Below, piece after piece: positions 41,592 through 51,266 of a stretch of 64,000 nucleotides of DNA. How positions within the stretch are numbered: position 1 is the first letter of the stretch; the number at the start of each line of letters is the position of its first letter. A program made the position numbers and the translations under genes. The stretch lies in assembly GCF_000331105.1 (NCBI RefSeq), contig NC_020054.1, positions 2,512,813 to 2,576,812 of the forward strand, in the 5' to 3' direction. A model generated the notes under the pieces. The model saw nothing but the letters and a program-made list of their open reading frames with translations. It did not search any database and was not told the origin of the DNA. The stretch is from Fibrella aestuarina BUZ 2 (GTDB taxonomy: Bacteria > Bacteroidota > Bacteroidia > Cytophagales > Spirosomataceae).

Positions 41592-44051
41592 TTACAGGTT
41601 TCCTTTGGTTTTGATACGGCTGGCATCGGTGCCGGTTTCGCGGTCGCGGGCTGCTTTTACGTCGTTGCTGCCGAAGCGATAGCTAAACCGGAGCGTAAGG
41701 CGGCGGCTCTCCCATTTGCGCGCCAGATCGAAGCGTTCAACCTGGCCGGGTGTGCCATTGAACGTACCCGACTGCCGCCAGCGCATGGTGTTGAGCACGT
41801 CGTCGGCGGTGAGCGACACTTTGCCTCGCTCGTGCATTACTTTGCGGCTCAGGCTCAGGTTGAGCGCCCCCAGCCCGCCATTGCGGTAAAGGGTTTGGGT
41901 GGTCGGGGCATTCCAGAAGCCCGACACCTGTGCCGACATCAGTTTCGACAGCGTAAACGAGTGTTGCATGTACCCCTCGAAGGCAAAAGCCCGCCGGTCG
42001 AATGCTCCTGCCGGGTCATTGTTCGGAAAAACATTGCCCTGGAAGCGCGTCCAGGTAGCCCCGGCGTAGAAGTAGGTGTCCCACCATTTGGTAATGGGCA
42101 GCGGCGAACTGAACGACAGGTTCAGGGCGTCGGCGGTGCCCACGTTGGCCACGGTGCTGTAGGTGACGAGGCCCTCCTGCCGGATCACGTCGGTGGCGAA
42201 GTCGTCGGTGAGGCTGTAGGCGAGCTTGAGCGTCGTGGCCCATTTATACGTGTAGCTCACTTCCAGGTTGTGCGTATAGGTTGGGCGCAGGTAGGGGTTA
42301 CCCCGCTGGCTGGTATAGGGGTCGACCTGGTAGATGAAGGGGTTCATGTCCTGATAGCTGGGCCGACCGATACGCCGCCCGTAGTTTAGGCCAAACTGGC
42401 TTTTATCGCTCGCCTGATACTGCACGAAGGCCGTCGGGAAGAGGTTCAGGTAAGTAGTGTCGGGCTTTGGCACAACGTTCTCGGCCAGGTCGGTCGATCG
42501 GCCCCGCACGGTCGAATGTTCGGCCCGTAGCCCTGCCTGTACCGTCCATTTGCCCATAGCGTGGTTTAGTGAGGCATAAGCGGCACTCACAAGTTCGCGG
42601 TAGGTAAAGCGGTTGGTGCGGGTCGCGTCGGGGCGTTCGGGTGCTTCGGGCGTACCACCCACAAAGGCCAGCAGGTCGTTGTCGGTCGAGACATCGGTGT
42701 GTTTCAGGCCCGTTTCCAGTTTGAGGCGACGCGCTTTCCATTCGTTGATGAAATCACCTTTCAGCGTAAGAATGCCGATGGTGGTGCTGGCATCGAAGCG
42801 ACTTTGCCGACGCAACAGCGGCTGCCCACTGGCCGTGCGGTAATCGGTGCCGATGAGGCTGGGCGATTCATTACCGAAGCGGGTGTAGTCGACGTCGATG
42901 TTCAGATCGTGGCCGAGGGTATCAACGAAATGGTAATTCAAGGCAGCGTTGACCCGCTTGTTCCAGCTTGGATTGTCGATGCCGTTGATGAGGGTGGTGT
43001 CGAGTCGACCGCCGTTGCTGAACAGGTTGGAAGTGGTATAGGTGCCGAACTGATTCGCTGCCGCATTGCCCGATACAACCAACCCCAGGGTGTGGCTTGC
43101 CCCAATGAAATAGTCAGCCCCGGCTTTGTAGACGATCGCCCTGGTTCCGTCGCGGTCATAGCCCCGCTGACTAAGCGCCGCGCCCGCTGCCGACCGGTCG
43201 TAGGCCACGTTGGTGATCTGGTAATTGTCGCTCAGGCTGGTGTTGCCGTAGAGGTTAAGGTGGCGGGCCCGGTAGTTGAGGTCGAGGGTCGCGAGCGCCC
43301 GGTGGTGGTCGCTCTGCCCGTAGCTGGCGGAGGCGTTACCGTTCAGCCCCAGGCTTTTGTCGCGCCGGAACCGGATGTTGATGATCCCGGCCCCGCCCTG
43401 CGCATCGAACCGGGCCGACGGGTTGGTGATGAGCTCAACCGTAGCGATGTTGCTGGCGGGGGTAGCGCGCAGCAGGTTGGCCACGTCGGCCGATGAGAGG
43501 TTGGTGGGTTTGCCGTCGATGAATACGTTGACGCCCTGTTTGCCCGCCATGCGGATGTTATCGTTGGGGTCGATCACCACGCCGGGCGCCTGCTGAAGCA
43601 GTTCGTAAGCTGTTTTGCTCTGAGCTGCGCCATTGGTGGCTACGTTCAGTACGGTCTTGTCGGCCTGCTGTTCGATGTACACTTTGCGCGCCCGCACGGT
43701 CACGGCGTCCAGCGTTTTCTCGTCATTGCCCAGTAGCAACGTACCTACCGCGGTCGTCTGGCTGGCCAATACGGTTACGATTGGGCTGCTGGTTTCGGTC
43801 ATGCCGACCAGCGAGGCCCGCAGCCGGTACGGGCCCACAGGTACGTTGCTGAGCTGGTAGCGCCCGGCCTGGTCGGCGACCGTGCCCGTGACGAGGGTCG
43901 AGTCGGAGGCGCGGAGCAGTTTCAGCGCGGCATACGGGGCGGGCTGGTGGTGGGTGTCGTGTACCAGACCGACGAGGGTGCCCGAAGGCGTTTGCCCCCA
44001 TGCCGACAGCGTGACCGTAAAACCGAACAGGAGTAGACAGAAGCGAGCCAT
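41592..44051 (-). CDS. TonB-dependent receptor-like outer-membrane barrel (OMP_b-brl_3 type)
   Basis: An 819-aa outer-membrane protein, first gene of a three-gene operon. The start is the ATG before ARFCLLLFGFTVTLSAWG (signal peptide). A carboxypeptidase-regulatory domain follows (GTLVGLVHDTHHQPAPYAAL ... YQLSNVPVGPYRLRASLVG), then a plug-like region (LDAVTVRARKVYIEQQADKT, LLQQAPGVVIDPNDNIRMAG, GGAGIINIRFRRD) and a barrel ending RLTLRFSYRFGSNDVKAARD. The two small secreted proteins downstream are likely functional partners. No SusD-type lipoprotein or TonB box is obvious. Confidence 0.83.
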   Translation of the reverse strand: MARFCLLLFGFTVTLSAWGQTPSGTLVGLVHDTHHQPAPYAALKLLRASDSTLVTGTVADQAGRYQLSNVPVGPYRLRASLVGMTETSSPIVTVLASQTTAVGTLLLGNDEKTLDAVTVRARKVYIEQQADKTVLNVATNGAAQSKTAYELLQQAPGVVIDPNDNIRMAGKQGVNVFIDGKPTNLSSADVANLLRATPASNIATVELITNPSARFDAQGGAGIINIRFRRDKSLGLNGNASASYGQSDHHRALATLDLNYRARHLNLYGNTSLSDNYQITNVAYDRSAAGAALSQRGYDRDGTRAIVYKAGADYFIGASHTLGLVVSGNAAANQFGTYTTSNLFSNGGRLDTTLINGIDNPSWNKRVNAALNYHFVDTLGHDLNIDVDYTRFGNESPSLIGTDYRTASGQPLLRRQSRFDASTTIGILTLKGDFINEWKARRLKLETGLKHTDVSTDNDLLAFVGGTPEAPERPDATRTNRFTYRELVSAAYASLNHAMGKWTVQAGLRAEHSTVRGRSTDLAENVVPKPDTTYLNLFPTAFVQYQASDKSQFGLNYGRRIGRPSYQDMNPFIYQVDPYTSQRGNPYLRPTYTHNLEVSYTYKWATTLKLAYSLTDDFATDVIRQEGLVTYSTVANVGTADALNLSFSSPLPITKWWDTYFYAGATWTRFQGNVFPNNDPAGAFDRRAFAFEGYMQHSFTLSKLMSAQVSGFWNAPTTQTLYRNGGLGALNLSLSRKVMHERGKVSLTADDVLNTMRWRQSGTFNGTPGQVERFDLARKWESRRLTLRFSYRFGSNDVKAARDRETGTDASRIKTKGNL

Positions 44052-44344
44052 AAGCGAAGTCCCCGGTTGGGGCGTTTGCGATTGATGGCTCAAAGGTTGC
44101 GGTTGACACCCCTACGCTTCGACTCAGGATAATTTGAGACGGCTCAATGTATGATTTGAGCCGTTTGAGCAAATGCCGCTATTCCTGAAAAAGCATACGA
44201 TTTATCGGTTAGGAAAGAATACCGGAAACGCCTCATTGCTTTACCTCTTCTATTCAGGAAGCCCTCTGTGGTAGGCGGTATTTTGAGTAAAGTCGTTGAT
44301 GGTCAGTGTATATGTTTCGTGGCCGTCGCGGTTGCCCAGGTACG

Positions 44345-46387
44345 TTAGCGGGCCGGATTGGGTGCTTCGACCGCCGTAAACGGCTTGTAAGGGCTCAGAT
44401 TGAACGTAATGTTGCCAGTCGATTCGGTGCCTGTTGCACCGGCGATGTCGGCCTGGAGGACGTACCGGGCTTTGGGTTTGTAGTTGGGTACGTTCAACAG
44501 GTAGAAAAACATATTTTTCTTGAACGGCGTACCCCTGAATTTATCGGCCAGCGATTCGTGGTTATCCGACGCTATTTCGACGCCATCTTCTAGCAGTTTT
44601 ACATTTTTTACTTTCAGAAACGAGGCGCCGCCAGTAAAGAAAAACCCGGCCTGCGCCCGGCCATTGGCGTACACTTTATTGGTAACGTCGATGCGAATCG
44701 GCGTAAACGTCGTGCTGATCGTAGACGGATTCCAGGTGGAAACGATATAGCCGCCGGGCTTATAGTAGTCAACGTTCAGGGCGTCTAATCGGGCGTAGTG
44801 CGCGTTGAGCCGGGTGAGGAATTCAGCCAGATTTTTAGCCTGTCCGGTCGTCCATTCGATTTCTGAGGCCGCCAGTAAGCGGGGGAAATTCTGAACGTTT
44901 ACGTCTTTCACTTCCTGCGGCACGGCGGGCCACATATTGGCCTGAATGCCCAACACGTATTTCTTTTCGTGTTCGCTCAGGTCCGCCAACGGCTGGTACG
45001 CGTATACCTGCTCCAAGGTGTTGGCCTCGCCATAGTTCAAATCGGCCATGGTTCCGTCGCTGCGGTCTTTTTGCGCGATGTCGAAGTAGAGTGGCCCGGT
45101 GGGGCAGGCCACCGTATAGAATTTATATTTGGCGGCCTCCCGAACGGCGTCGGCTCCCAGCCACGACATGATCGCCGTATTCTTGGGCAGATGGCCGGCG
45201 TCGGCGAGGATGTCGTTCCAGCCAATTGGCCGTTTGCCCTTTTTGGCAATGATGCCGCTCACCCGACTGACAAAATAGCTTTGTAGGGCCTTTACGTCGG
45301 CCATGCCGTGCGCCTTCATGAACGCCTGAATGTGCGGTTCGTTTTTCCATAATTTATGGACCACTTCATCGCCGCCAAAATGAATGTAGGTCGAGGGGAA
45401 AATGGCTGCGATTTCGGAGAAGATAGAATCCAGAAACGTATAAACGGCTTCTTTCGTCGGGTCCAGCGTATTGGGGGTATACTGCGCGCCCCAGTAGCTG
45501 TACGAATCCATAAAGGAGATTACGTAGTCGGGGTGGGTTCTCTGGTTCACGCCCAGCTCCGGGTGGGTGATAATGATCGGCCAGCAGTGCCCAGGTACGT
45601 CTATTTCAGGCACAATGGTAATGTGCCGGGCCTCGGCATAGGCAATCAGTTCGCGTATGTCGGCCTGGGTGTAGTAGCCGCTTCGCTCGGCTGGCTGCTG
45701 GCTGCTCTCGCCAAAAACGGTCGTTTTTTTCGAGGTTAGTTCGGGATGATTTTTTAGCTGAATCCGCCACCCCTGATCGTCGGTCAGGTGCAGGTGGAAG
45801 ACGTTCATTTTGTAGAGCGCCATGATGTCCAGGTACTTCTTCAGTACGTCGAGGCTGTAAAAAGTCCGGCTGACGTCCTGCATGTAGCCCCGCCACTGAA
45901 ACTGTGGCCGATCGCTGATGTGCAGCTCCGGTATGGTCCAGGCCACGTTTGTAACGGGCGTTTCGTGCTCAACGGCCGCTGGCAACAACTGCCGGATCGA
46001 CTGGATCGCGTTGAACAGACCGGCTCTGTCGGCCGCTCTGGCAACCACCGCTTTTGCCGTTACGTCGAGGGTGTACGCGCCTTTGGTGGTATCCGCGACG
46101 TTAGTCACCAGCAGCAGGGCGATGCCCGTCTGGACATTGCCTGACGAGGTAGTGACGGCGCGCAACGGATAACCGGTTGACTGTTTAAGCAGAGCCAAAA
46201 GGAAAGAGGCTTCCGGCATGGCACCCTTCGAGGCATAGATGGTCGTGTTGGCCGCTACGGTGAACCGTCCGGGACCGTTTGTTACGTGCAGGGGTTTGGG
46301 GATAATGGCGATAGAGGCTTGCTGCGCATAGACCGATTGGATGAGAAAAAGTATGGGTAAGAACGTAGTAAGCCACTTTCCTGTCAT
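44345..46387 (-). CDS. Beta-N-acetylhexosaminidase, GH20
   Basis: A 680-aa exported glycoside hydrolase that removes terminal beta-linked GlcNAc or GalNAc from glycans such as chitin oligosaccharides. It starts with a signal peptide (MTGKWLTTFLPILFLIQSVY, cleavage after AQ), followed by the GH20b domain (IAIIPKPLHVTNGPGRFTV). The catalytic barrel shows FHLHLTDDQGWRI near 197-209, EIDVPGHCWP and HFGGDEV at 336-342, in which Asp340-Glu341 are the substrate-assisting Asp and the acid. The C-terminal ~120 residues form a likely carbohydrate-binding domain. It is divergent from lacI and shares with it a double operator. Confidence 0.93.
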   Translation of the reverse strand: MTGKWLTTFLPILFLIQSVYAQQASIAIIPKPLHVTNGPGRFTVAANTTIYASKGAMPEASFLLALLKQSTGYPLRAVTTSSGNVQTGIALLLVTNVADTTKGAYTLDVTAKAVVARAADRAGLFNAIQSIRQLLPAAVEHETPVTNVAWTIPELHISDRPQFQWRGYMQDVSRTFYSLDVLKKYLDIMALYKMNVFHLHLTDDQGWRIQLKNHPELTSKKTTVFGESSQQPAERSGYYTQADIRELIAYAEARHITIVPEIDVPGHCWPIIITHPELGVNQRTHPDYVISFMDSYSYWGAQYTPNTLDPTKEAVYTFLDSIFSEIAAIFPSTYIHFGGDEVVHKLWKNEPHIQAFMKAHGMADVKALQSYFVSRVSGIIAKKGKRPIGWNDILADAGHLPKNTAIMSWLGADAVREAAKYKFYTVACPTGPLYFDIAQKDRSDGTMADLNYGEANTLEQVYAYQPLADLSEHEKKYVLGIQANMWPAVPQEVKDVNVQNFPRLLAASEIEWTTGQAKNLAEFLTRLNAHYARLDALNVDYYKPGGYIVSTWNPSTISTTFTPIRIDVTNKVYANGRAQAGFFFTGGASFLKVKNVKLLEDGVEIASDNHESLADKFRGTPFKKNMFFYLLNVPNYKPKARYVLQADIAGATGTESTGNITFNLSPYKPFTAVEAPNPAR

Positions 46388-46790
46388 GGTGCTCTGCTGG
46401 TTACCTGGTTGGCGATTTCAGTGGGTGCGGCTGCTGGATTCCTGAAGCGGAAGGTTGTTTTTTACGCCCGTCCTCAGGACAAGTGTTTAAATGTAGTGAC
46501 ATAGGATAGCTTCAGAAAGAGGGAAATAAGGACAAAACAGGTATATTGACAGGAGTAGAAGTGCGCAAACGTTTGTACAAGGCTGAACAAACGTTTGTCT
46601 AAACCCAATCTTTTTGGGTTGACGCTACCTGACGATCAAACACGGCTCGCACCGTGACCGGGACCGCCTACGTCAAGCTGGGTTAGCAAGCGGTGCGTGC
46701 TGAAACGTACCACCGCTTCGTTAATCGGGTACCTGACGGCGCGTGGCCCGATCGATCAGCCCTGTTTTTTGTATTGACTGTTGACCGTTG
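46388..46790. other. 403-nt divergent control region of GH20 and lacI
   Basis: There is no gene here. The region holds the twin operator at 46565-46598, 177 nt from the GH20 start and 192 nt from the lacI start, and a weak CGCACCG/CGGTGCG inverted pair near 46648/46691. Promoters for both genes must lie here. Confidence 0.7.
46565..46598. promoter_or_regulatory. Twin LacI-family operator, copy 1 (GH20/lacI)
   Basis: GCAAACGTTTGT (46565-46576) and the perfect palindrome ACAAACGTTTGT (46587-46598) are separated by 10 bp. The central AACGTT-type palindrome with flanking C/G is typical for LacI/CcpA-family operators. The same 34-bp architecture occurs at 56492 and 61123. Confidence 0.85.
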
Positions 46791-47801
46791 ATGAAAGAAG
46801 CCGTTACGATAAAAGCGATTGCCCGTCAATTGAGAATCTCACCCTCTACGGTCTCGCGGGCCCTCCAGGATAATCCCCGGATTAGTCAGAAAACCCGTGA
46901 TGCGGTCCAGGAATTGGCGACTCAGTTACGCTATACACCCAGCCAGACGGCCCGCAACCTGCGCAGTGGCCGGACCGGGGTTTTTGCCATGGTGCTGCCG
47001 GAGATCCGGGAAAGCTTTTTCTCGGAAACCGTGAATGGGGTGGAGGAACTGGCCTTTCTGCATCATTACAGCGTCGCCCTGTACCAGTCGCACGATTCGT
47101 ATGAGCGGGAAAAGCAGATTCTGTCCAGGCTGACGCGCAATCAGGTCGACGGGGTGATGCTCTCGGTGGCGAAGGAATCGCAGCAGTTTGTGCACATTCA
47201 GGACCTGATCGACCGGGGCGTGCCAACGGTTCTGTTTGACCGCATTGCGCCGGGGATCAACACGCATCAGGTGTCGTGCGACATTGAAAAAGGGGCTTAC
47301 GAGGCTACCAAATGGCTGGCTGGCCGGGGTTTTCGACGCATCGCGCTGCTCAACGGCCCCTATCAACTGGTAGCCAGTGAAGATCGGTACCGGGGCTACG
47401 TGAAAGCGCTCATCGACGAAAAGCTGCCCGTTGAAAATGCCCTCATCAAACGGGTCGATTTGACGACCGACGACACGTTCCAGAAAATGGGGCAGCTCAT
47501 CAACCTGGAGCACCGGCCGGATGCCGTACTGACCTTCAACGATTACGTGGCGCTGGATGCCATGCAGGCCACCCGGAAACAGGGGTTGCGCGTCAATGAG
47601 GAGATTGCCTTCGTCAGCTTCGCAAACCTGCCGCTGACGGCCTACATGGATCAATCACCGCTTGCCTCCGTTGAGCAGCATCCTTACCAGATCGGGCACG
47701 AAGCGGTTGACATTCTGCTGAACCTGATGGCGCTCAAGGAAGACCACACCACGGATCCGTTTGCGTGCGTGACGCTGGAACCGAAGCTGGTGATTCGGTA
47801 G
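46791..47801 (+). CDS. LacI-family transcriptional regulator
   Basis: A 336-aa DNA-binding repressor or activator. The helix-turn-helix is TIKAIARQLRISPSTVSRAL near residues 6-25, followed by the hinge helix RYTPSQTARNLRSGRTGVFA. The periplasmic-binding-protein-like sensor domain (FAMVLPEIRESFFSETVNGV, QVDGVMLSVAKESQQFVHI, EHRPDAVLTFNDYVALDAMQ) extends to the end. The start is the ATG three bases after an in-frame TTG. It lies between GH20 and the SusC/SusD operon and is divergent from GH20. The twin operator at its own promoter and two more copies at neighbouring operons make it the probable regulator of the amino-sugar locus. Confidence 0.92.
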   Translation: MKEAVTIKAIARQLRISPSTVSRALQDNPRISQKTRDAVQELATQLRYTPSQTARNLRSGRTGVFAMVLPEIRESFFSETVNGVEELAFLHHYSVALYQSHDSYEREKQILSRLTRNQVDGVMLSVAKESQQFVHIQDLIDRGVPTVLFDRIAPGINTHQVSCDIEKGAYEATKWLAGRGFRRIALLNGPYQLVASEDRYRGYVKALIDEKLPVENALIKRVDLTTDDTFQKMGQLINLEHRPDAVLTFNDYVALDAMQATRKQGLRVNEEIAFVSFANLPLTAYMDQSPLASVEQHPYQIGHEAVDILLNLMALKEDHTTDPFACVTLEPKLVIR

Positions 47802-47840
47802 ACGTGAGGCTAGTGTACGTCAGCAAAAGCGGGCGCTCCG

Positions 47841-50800
47841 TCATCTGTTCAGCCGGAACGTGCGAACGGGCTGGTCAATTCCACCGACCAGCAAGGTGGT
47901 GTGGTTGGCAACCAGCAGCGTGACCATGTCCCGAATGTCGCCGTCCCACAGCAGCCCCGCCTGGGCCATGGGTACGTACCTGAACTGGCCTTTCCCCCGG
48001 TTGATAAACAACTGCCCCCGGTTGGCGTCGCTTTTGCCGATCCGAACGCGGTTATACGTCCGGTTGCCACCCAGGATAAGGTCAGGCAGGCCATCGCGGT
48101 CGACATCGGCCGTGGCCATGGCGTATACCGGGGTCATCTGCGCCTCGATTGGCAAGGGCTGAACCCGAAAACGCGGGGCCTTTGAACTGCCATCGTTCAG
48201 GAAAAGCACGGTCTGCAACTGCGCGGCGTCGAGTTGGTGCGCCTGCTTCAGTTCGGCGGGGCTGAACAGGTCGGCAACGGTGGCTTTGGCGTAGGACGTA
48301 TAATCAGTAAATTTCTTTCGGAGCGTCACGACCTGATCGAGCATTTCGTCGCGGGCGTTGAACGGATACAGATTGGCCGCTGCGTTGCCCGTGGTTTCGT
48401 AGTCGGCCAGAATGGGTAACACCGTCCCCGCCGCCGTGTTGATGCCGTACAACCGCAACGGGTACGTCGCCGAAGCGCTCAACTGGCTGTTCAGTCCCGC
48501 GTTTGCCGCAACGATGTCCAGGTCCTGATCGCCGTCCAGATCCTGCACAAGCAGTCGGTTCCAGCAGCCGGTGGTGCCGGGGATACCGCCCATGGGTTGC
48601 AGTGTGTTGCCCACGAAGCGAAAAGCCTGCACTGCCCCGAAATCCGTTGTCAGTATCAGTTCGGGGCGGTTATCGCCAGTCAGGTCGGCAAAAACGGCGT
48701 CGGTAACCATCCCAACGGTGGTCAGTACTGGCTGGCTGCCGGGTACGTCCGAGAAGTGGCCGTGGCCGTCGTTGAGCAGCAGGTGGCTGGTGGGTCGGTC
48801 GGGGTAGCGACCGGGCACAACGCGCGCGCCAATGAACAAATCCTGATCCCCGTCGGCGTCGATGTCGGCCGCCCGCACGCAGGAAGCACTGACCCGCACA
48901 TCGGGGAAATCCGTTGCTCTCGTAAGCCGCCCCGTGCCGTCGTTGCGGTACAGGCGCGTTTGCAGGCGTAGGTCGGTGGCGGTCAGTTCATAACCGGCGC
49001 TGGCTACCACCAGGTCGAGGTCCCGGTCGCCGTCGGCATCGAACCAAGCGGCACCGGCATCTTCGTAACTTCGGTCGTTTAGCAAAGCGGGCTGAGCAAG
49101 CGGCGAAAACTGGCCGTTGCGCTGGAGCAGCGTTTGGCCGCCCCGCCCCCGGCTACCACCCACCCAAACATCCGCCTGCCCGTCGCCGTTCAGGTCGCCC
49201 ACGGCAAAATGGGGGCCTGTGGCCGAGAGCATATAGGGGAGTAGCGGCTGATTCTTGAAGTCGTTGACCGTATCTTCCCGACTCACCACGTTCAGCCCCG
49301 TTGCCCGTTGCCAGTAAGGGGCTGAGGCGCTTACCGGCTGCTCGCTGGCCGTGGGTACGTATCGGATCGTGAGTGACCCGGCTGGCTGAGGCCCGATACG
49401 CTGGCTTCGGCCATCGGCCCAGCGCACGTGAATCGAGTCGACCCGCGCTGCCTTGCCCAGACCGAACAGGAGCGGGCCGTACATCGCCGACTGAAACCCC
49501 CGCACCGGCATAAACTCCTGCAACTGCTGGCGCTGCCCCGCCCACACGCTCACCCGCGCGCCCATCAGTTGGGCAGGATTGGGGCTTTTCAGGTGGATCG
49601 TGAGGGTGTGGTGCTGGCTCAGTTTGTCCGTGTGGTTTTCGTAAATACCCGCCTCTGCGTTGACATTGTTCACCACCAGGTCCAGGTCGCCGTCGTTGTC
49701 GAGGTCGGCGTAGAGCGCGCCGTTCGACTGGGTAAGCTCGTTCAGGCCCCAGGCGGTGGTTTCGTTCGTAAACGTCAGTTGGCCCGTGTTGCGGAAGATG
49801 TAATTGGGTTCATTGATGCTCGGCATCTGGGCAATGACCGCCATCGGATCGGCCCGAGCGCCGGTCTGGCGCGCTTTGAGTTGCTCGTCCATCGTAAACT
49901 TCAGGAATTCCATGTTCGTGTAGTCGCGGGCGTAGCCGTTGGTCACGAACAGGTCTTTCCAGCCGTCGTTGTCGAAGTCGGCAAAAAGCCCGGCCCAACT
50001 CCAGTCGGTATTGGAAATGCCCGCCAACTGCCCGATTTCCGAGAATACCGGAATGGCCGCTGCTGCCGACGTACCCACGGGCGCGGTGGTGCTGGCTTCC
50101 TGCCCGACGTTCAGTTGCAGCATATTGCGCATGGTCTGGTGGTGAAACCCCGCCCGAAGCAACTGCGCGTATTTGTCGTAATTGTCGTCGCCGGCCGTCA
50201 GTTTGATGCGCTCGTTCCGTTCGGGGAGCATGTCGAGCGTCAGCAGGTCGACCCGCCCATCGTTGTTGATATCGGCGGCATCGGACCCCATCGAGTAAAG
50301 CGACGTGTGGCCCATCGACGACCGGATGGTTTCGCGAAACGTCCCGTTCTGCTGGTTGATGTACAGGTAATCGTTTTCGTTGTAGTCGTTCGACACGTAC
50401 AGGTCGAGCCACCCGTCGTTGTTGACGTCCGTAGCCGCCACGGCGAGGCCAAAACTCAGCACGTTGGCGACCAGGCCCGCCGCCGCCGACACATCGACAA
50501 ATTTTCCTTGTTGGTTCTGGTAGAGTTTACTCGTATAGTTGGGGTTGGTCTGCTGCTTATACTGGCCGATCAGCCGACTGAATCCGGCGTATTCCTGCAC
50601 GGAATGGTTCAGCAGAAAACAGTCGAGGTCACCATCGCGGTCGTAATCGAAAAAGGCGGCCTGGGTTGAATAAGCCGGATCGGCAAGGCCGTATTCGGCT
50701 GCTTTCTCCGTAAACGTCGGGGAGCCACCCGGCGTGGTTTTGTTGTTGATAAAGAGCAGGTTGCGGCGGAGCCTGGCGTCGGTGGCCGCCGACCGGCAAA

Positions 50801-51194
50801 CGTACAGGTCGAGCCAGCCATCGGCGTTGATGTCCACCACCGAGACGCCCGTATTCCACCCGTCGGCGGCGGCTACCCCGGCTTTGTCGGTGATATCTTC
50901 GAACGTGATCGCCCCCGACCCCGGCTCGGTTTGGTTCAGGTACAGCCTGTTGGGGTTCAGGTTACCGGTAAAGTACAGGTCGGTCAGGCCATCGTTGTTA
51001 AAGTCGCCCGCTGCCACGCCGCCGCCGTTGTAGAAATAGCCATATTTCAGCACGTTGAAATCCGGCGCTTCCTCAAGCGCATTCGTGAATGTAACCCTGG
51101 TCTGAGACGACGGTAGCTTCTCGAAAACGGTATCGTCGTGCGTGCAGGCCGACACCAACAGGGCCGCCGCGACCAGGCATAGGAATGTCTTCAT
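47841..51194 (-). CDS. FG-GAP/VCBS-repeat lipoprotein with ASPIC/UnbV domain (CRTAC1-like)
   Basis: A 1117-aa surface lipoprotein. The signal peptide has lipobox LLVSAC followed by THDDTVFE (acidic residues after Cys, as in surface-exposed Bacteroidota lipoproteins). Many FG-GAP/VCBS repeats with Ca-binding DxDxDG-like loops follow: GGVAAGDFNNDGLTDLYFTG, VVDINADGWLDLYVCR, ALYADLDNDGDLDLVVNNVN, VQDLDGDQDLDIVAANAGLN. The ASPIC/UnbV domain (KSPNPAQLMGARVSVWAG) is near the middle. Such proteins follow SusC/SusD pairs in many Cytophagales loci and may bind glycans; the function is not established. A hairpin separates it from susD. Confidence 0.88.
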   Translation of the reverse strand: MKTFLCLVAAALLVSACTHDDTVFEKLPSSQTRVTFTNALEEAPDFNVLKYGYFYNGGGVAAGDFNNDGLTDLYFTGNLNPNRLYLNQTEPGSGAITFEDITDKAGVAAADGWNTGVSVVDINADGWLDLYVCRSAATDARLRRNLLFINNKTTPGGSPTFTEKAAEYGLADPAYSTQAAFFDYDRDGDLDCFLLNHSVQEYAGFSRLIGQYKQQTNPNYTSKLYQNQQGKFVDVSAAAGLVANVLSFGLAVAATDVNNDGWLDLYVSNDYNENDYLYINQQNGTFRETIRSSMGHTSLYSMGSDAADINNDGRVDLLTLDMLPERNERIKLTAGDDNYDKYAQLLRAGFHHQTMRNMLQLNVGQEASTTAPVGTSAAAAIPVFSEIGQLAGISNTDWSWAGLFADFDNDGWKDLFVTNGYARDYTNMEFLKFTMDEQLKARQTGARADPMAVIAQMPSINEPNYIFRNTGQLTFTNETTAWGLNELTQSNGALYADLDNDGDLDLVVNNVNAEAGIYENHTDKLSQHHTLTIHLKSPNPAQLMGARVSVWAGQRQQLQEFMPVRGFQSAMYGPLLFGLGKAARVDSIHVRWADGRSQRIGPQPAGSLTIRYVPTASEQPVSASAPYWQRATGLNVVSREDTVNDFKNQPLLPYMLSATGPHFAVGDLNGDGQADVWVGGSRGRGGQTLLQRNGQFSPLAQPALLNDRSYEDAGAAWFDADGDRDLDLVVASAGYELTATDLRLQTRLYRNDGTGRLTRATDFPDVRVSASCVRAADIDADGDQDLFIGARVVPGRYPDRPTSHLLLNDGHGHFSDVPGSQPVLTTVGMVTDAVFADLTGDNRPELILTTDFGAVQAFRFVGNTLQPMGGIPGTTGCWNRLLVQDLDGDQDLDIVAANAGLNSQLSASATYPLRLYGINTAAGTVLPILADYETTGNAAANLYPFNARDEMLDQVVTLRKKFTDYTSYAKATVADLFSPAELKQAHQLDAAQLQTVLFLNDGSSKAPRFRVQPLPIEAQMTPVYAMATADVDRDGLPDLILGGNRTYNRVRIGKSDANRGQLFINRGKGQFRYVPMAQAGLLWDGDIRDMVTLLVANHTTLLVGGIDQPVRTFRLNR

Positions 51195-51210
51195 ACCATT
51201 CGTAAAAAGT

Positions 51211-51240
51211 CGGCAGCGGACGATGCATCGTCCGCTGCCG
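51211..51240 (-). terminator. Perfect 30-bp palindrome between susD and the FG-GAP gene
   Basis: CGGCAGCGGACGATG and its complement meet without a true loop at 51211-51240; on the minus strand ACTTTTTACG follows. It lies between co-directional genes, so it is probably a partial terminator that lowers expression of the downstream gene. Confidence 0.75.
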
Positions 51241-51266
51241 CGACCTGTTTAGCAAGATACCCTTCG

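Noticed and set aside
49428..50669. Open frame of 413 codons on the plus strand
   Set aside because: It is antisense to the FG-GAP lipoprotein gene; its translation is rich in Val, His and Arg with no domain, as expected from a shadow of a GC-rich gene.
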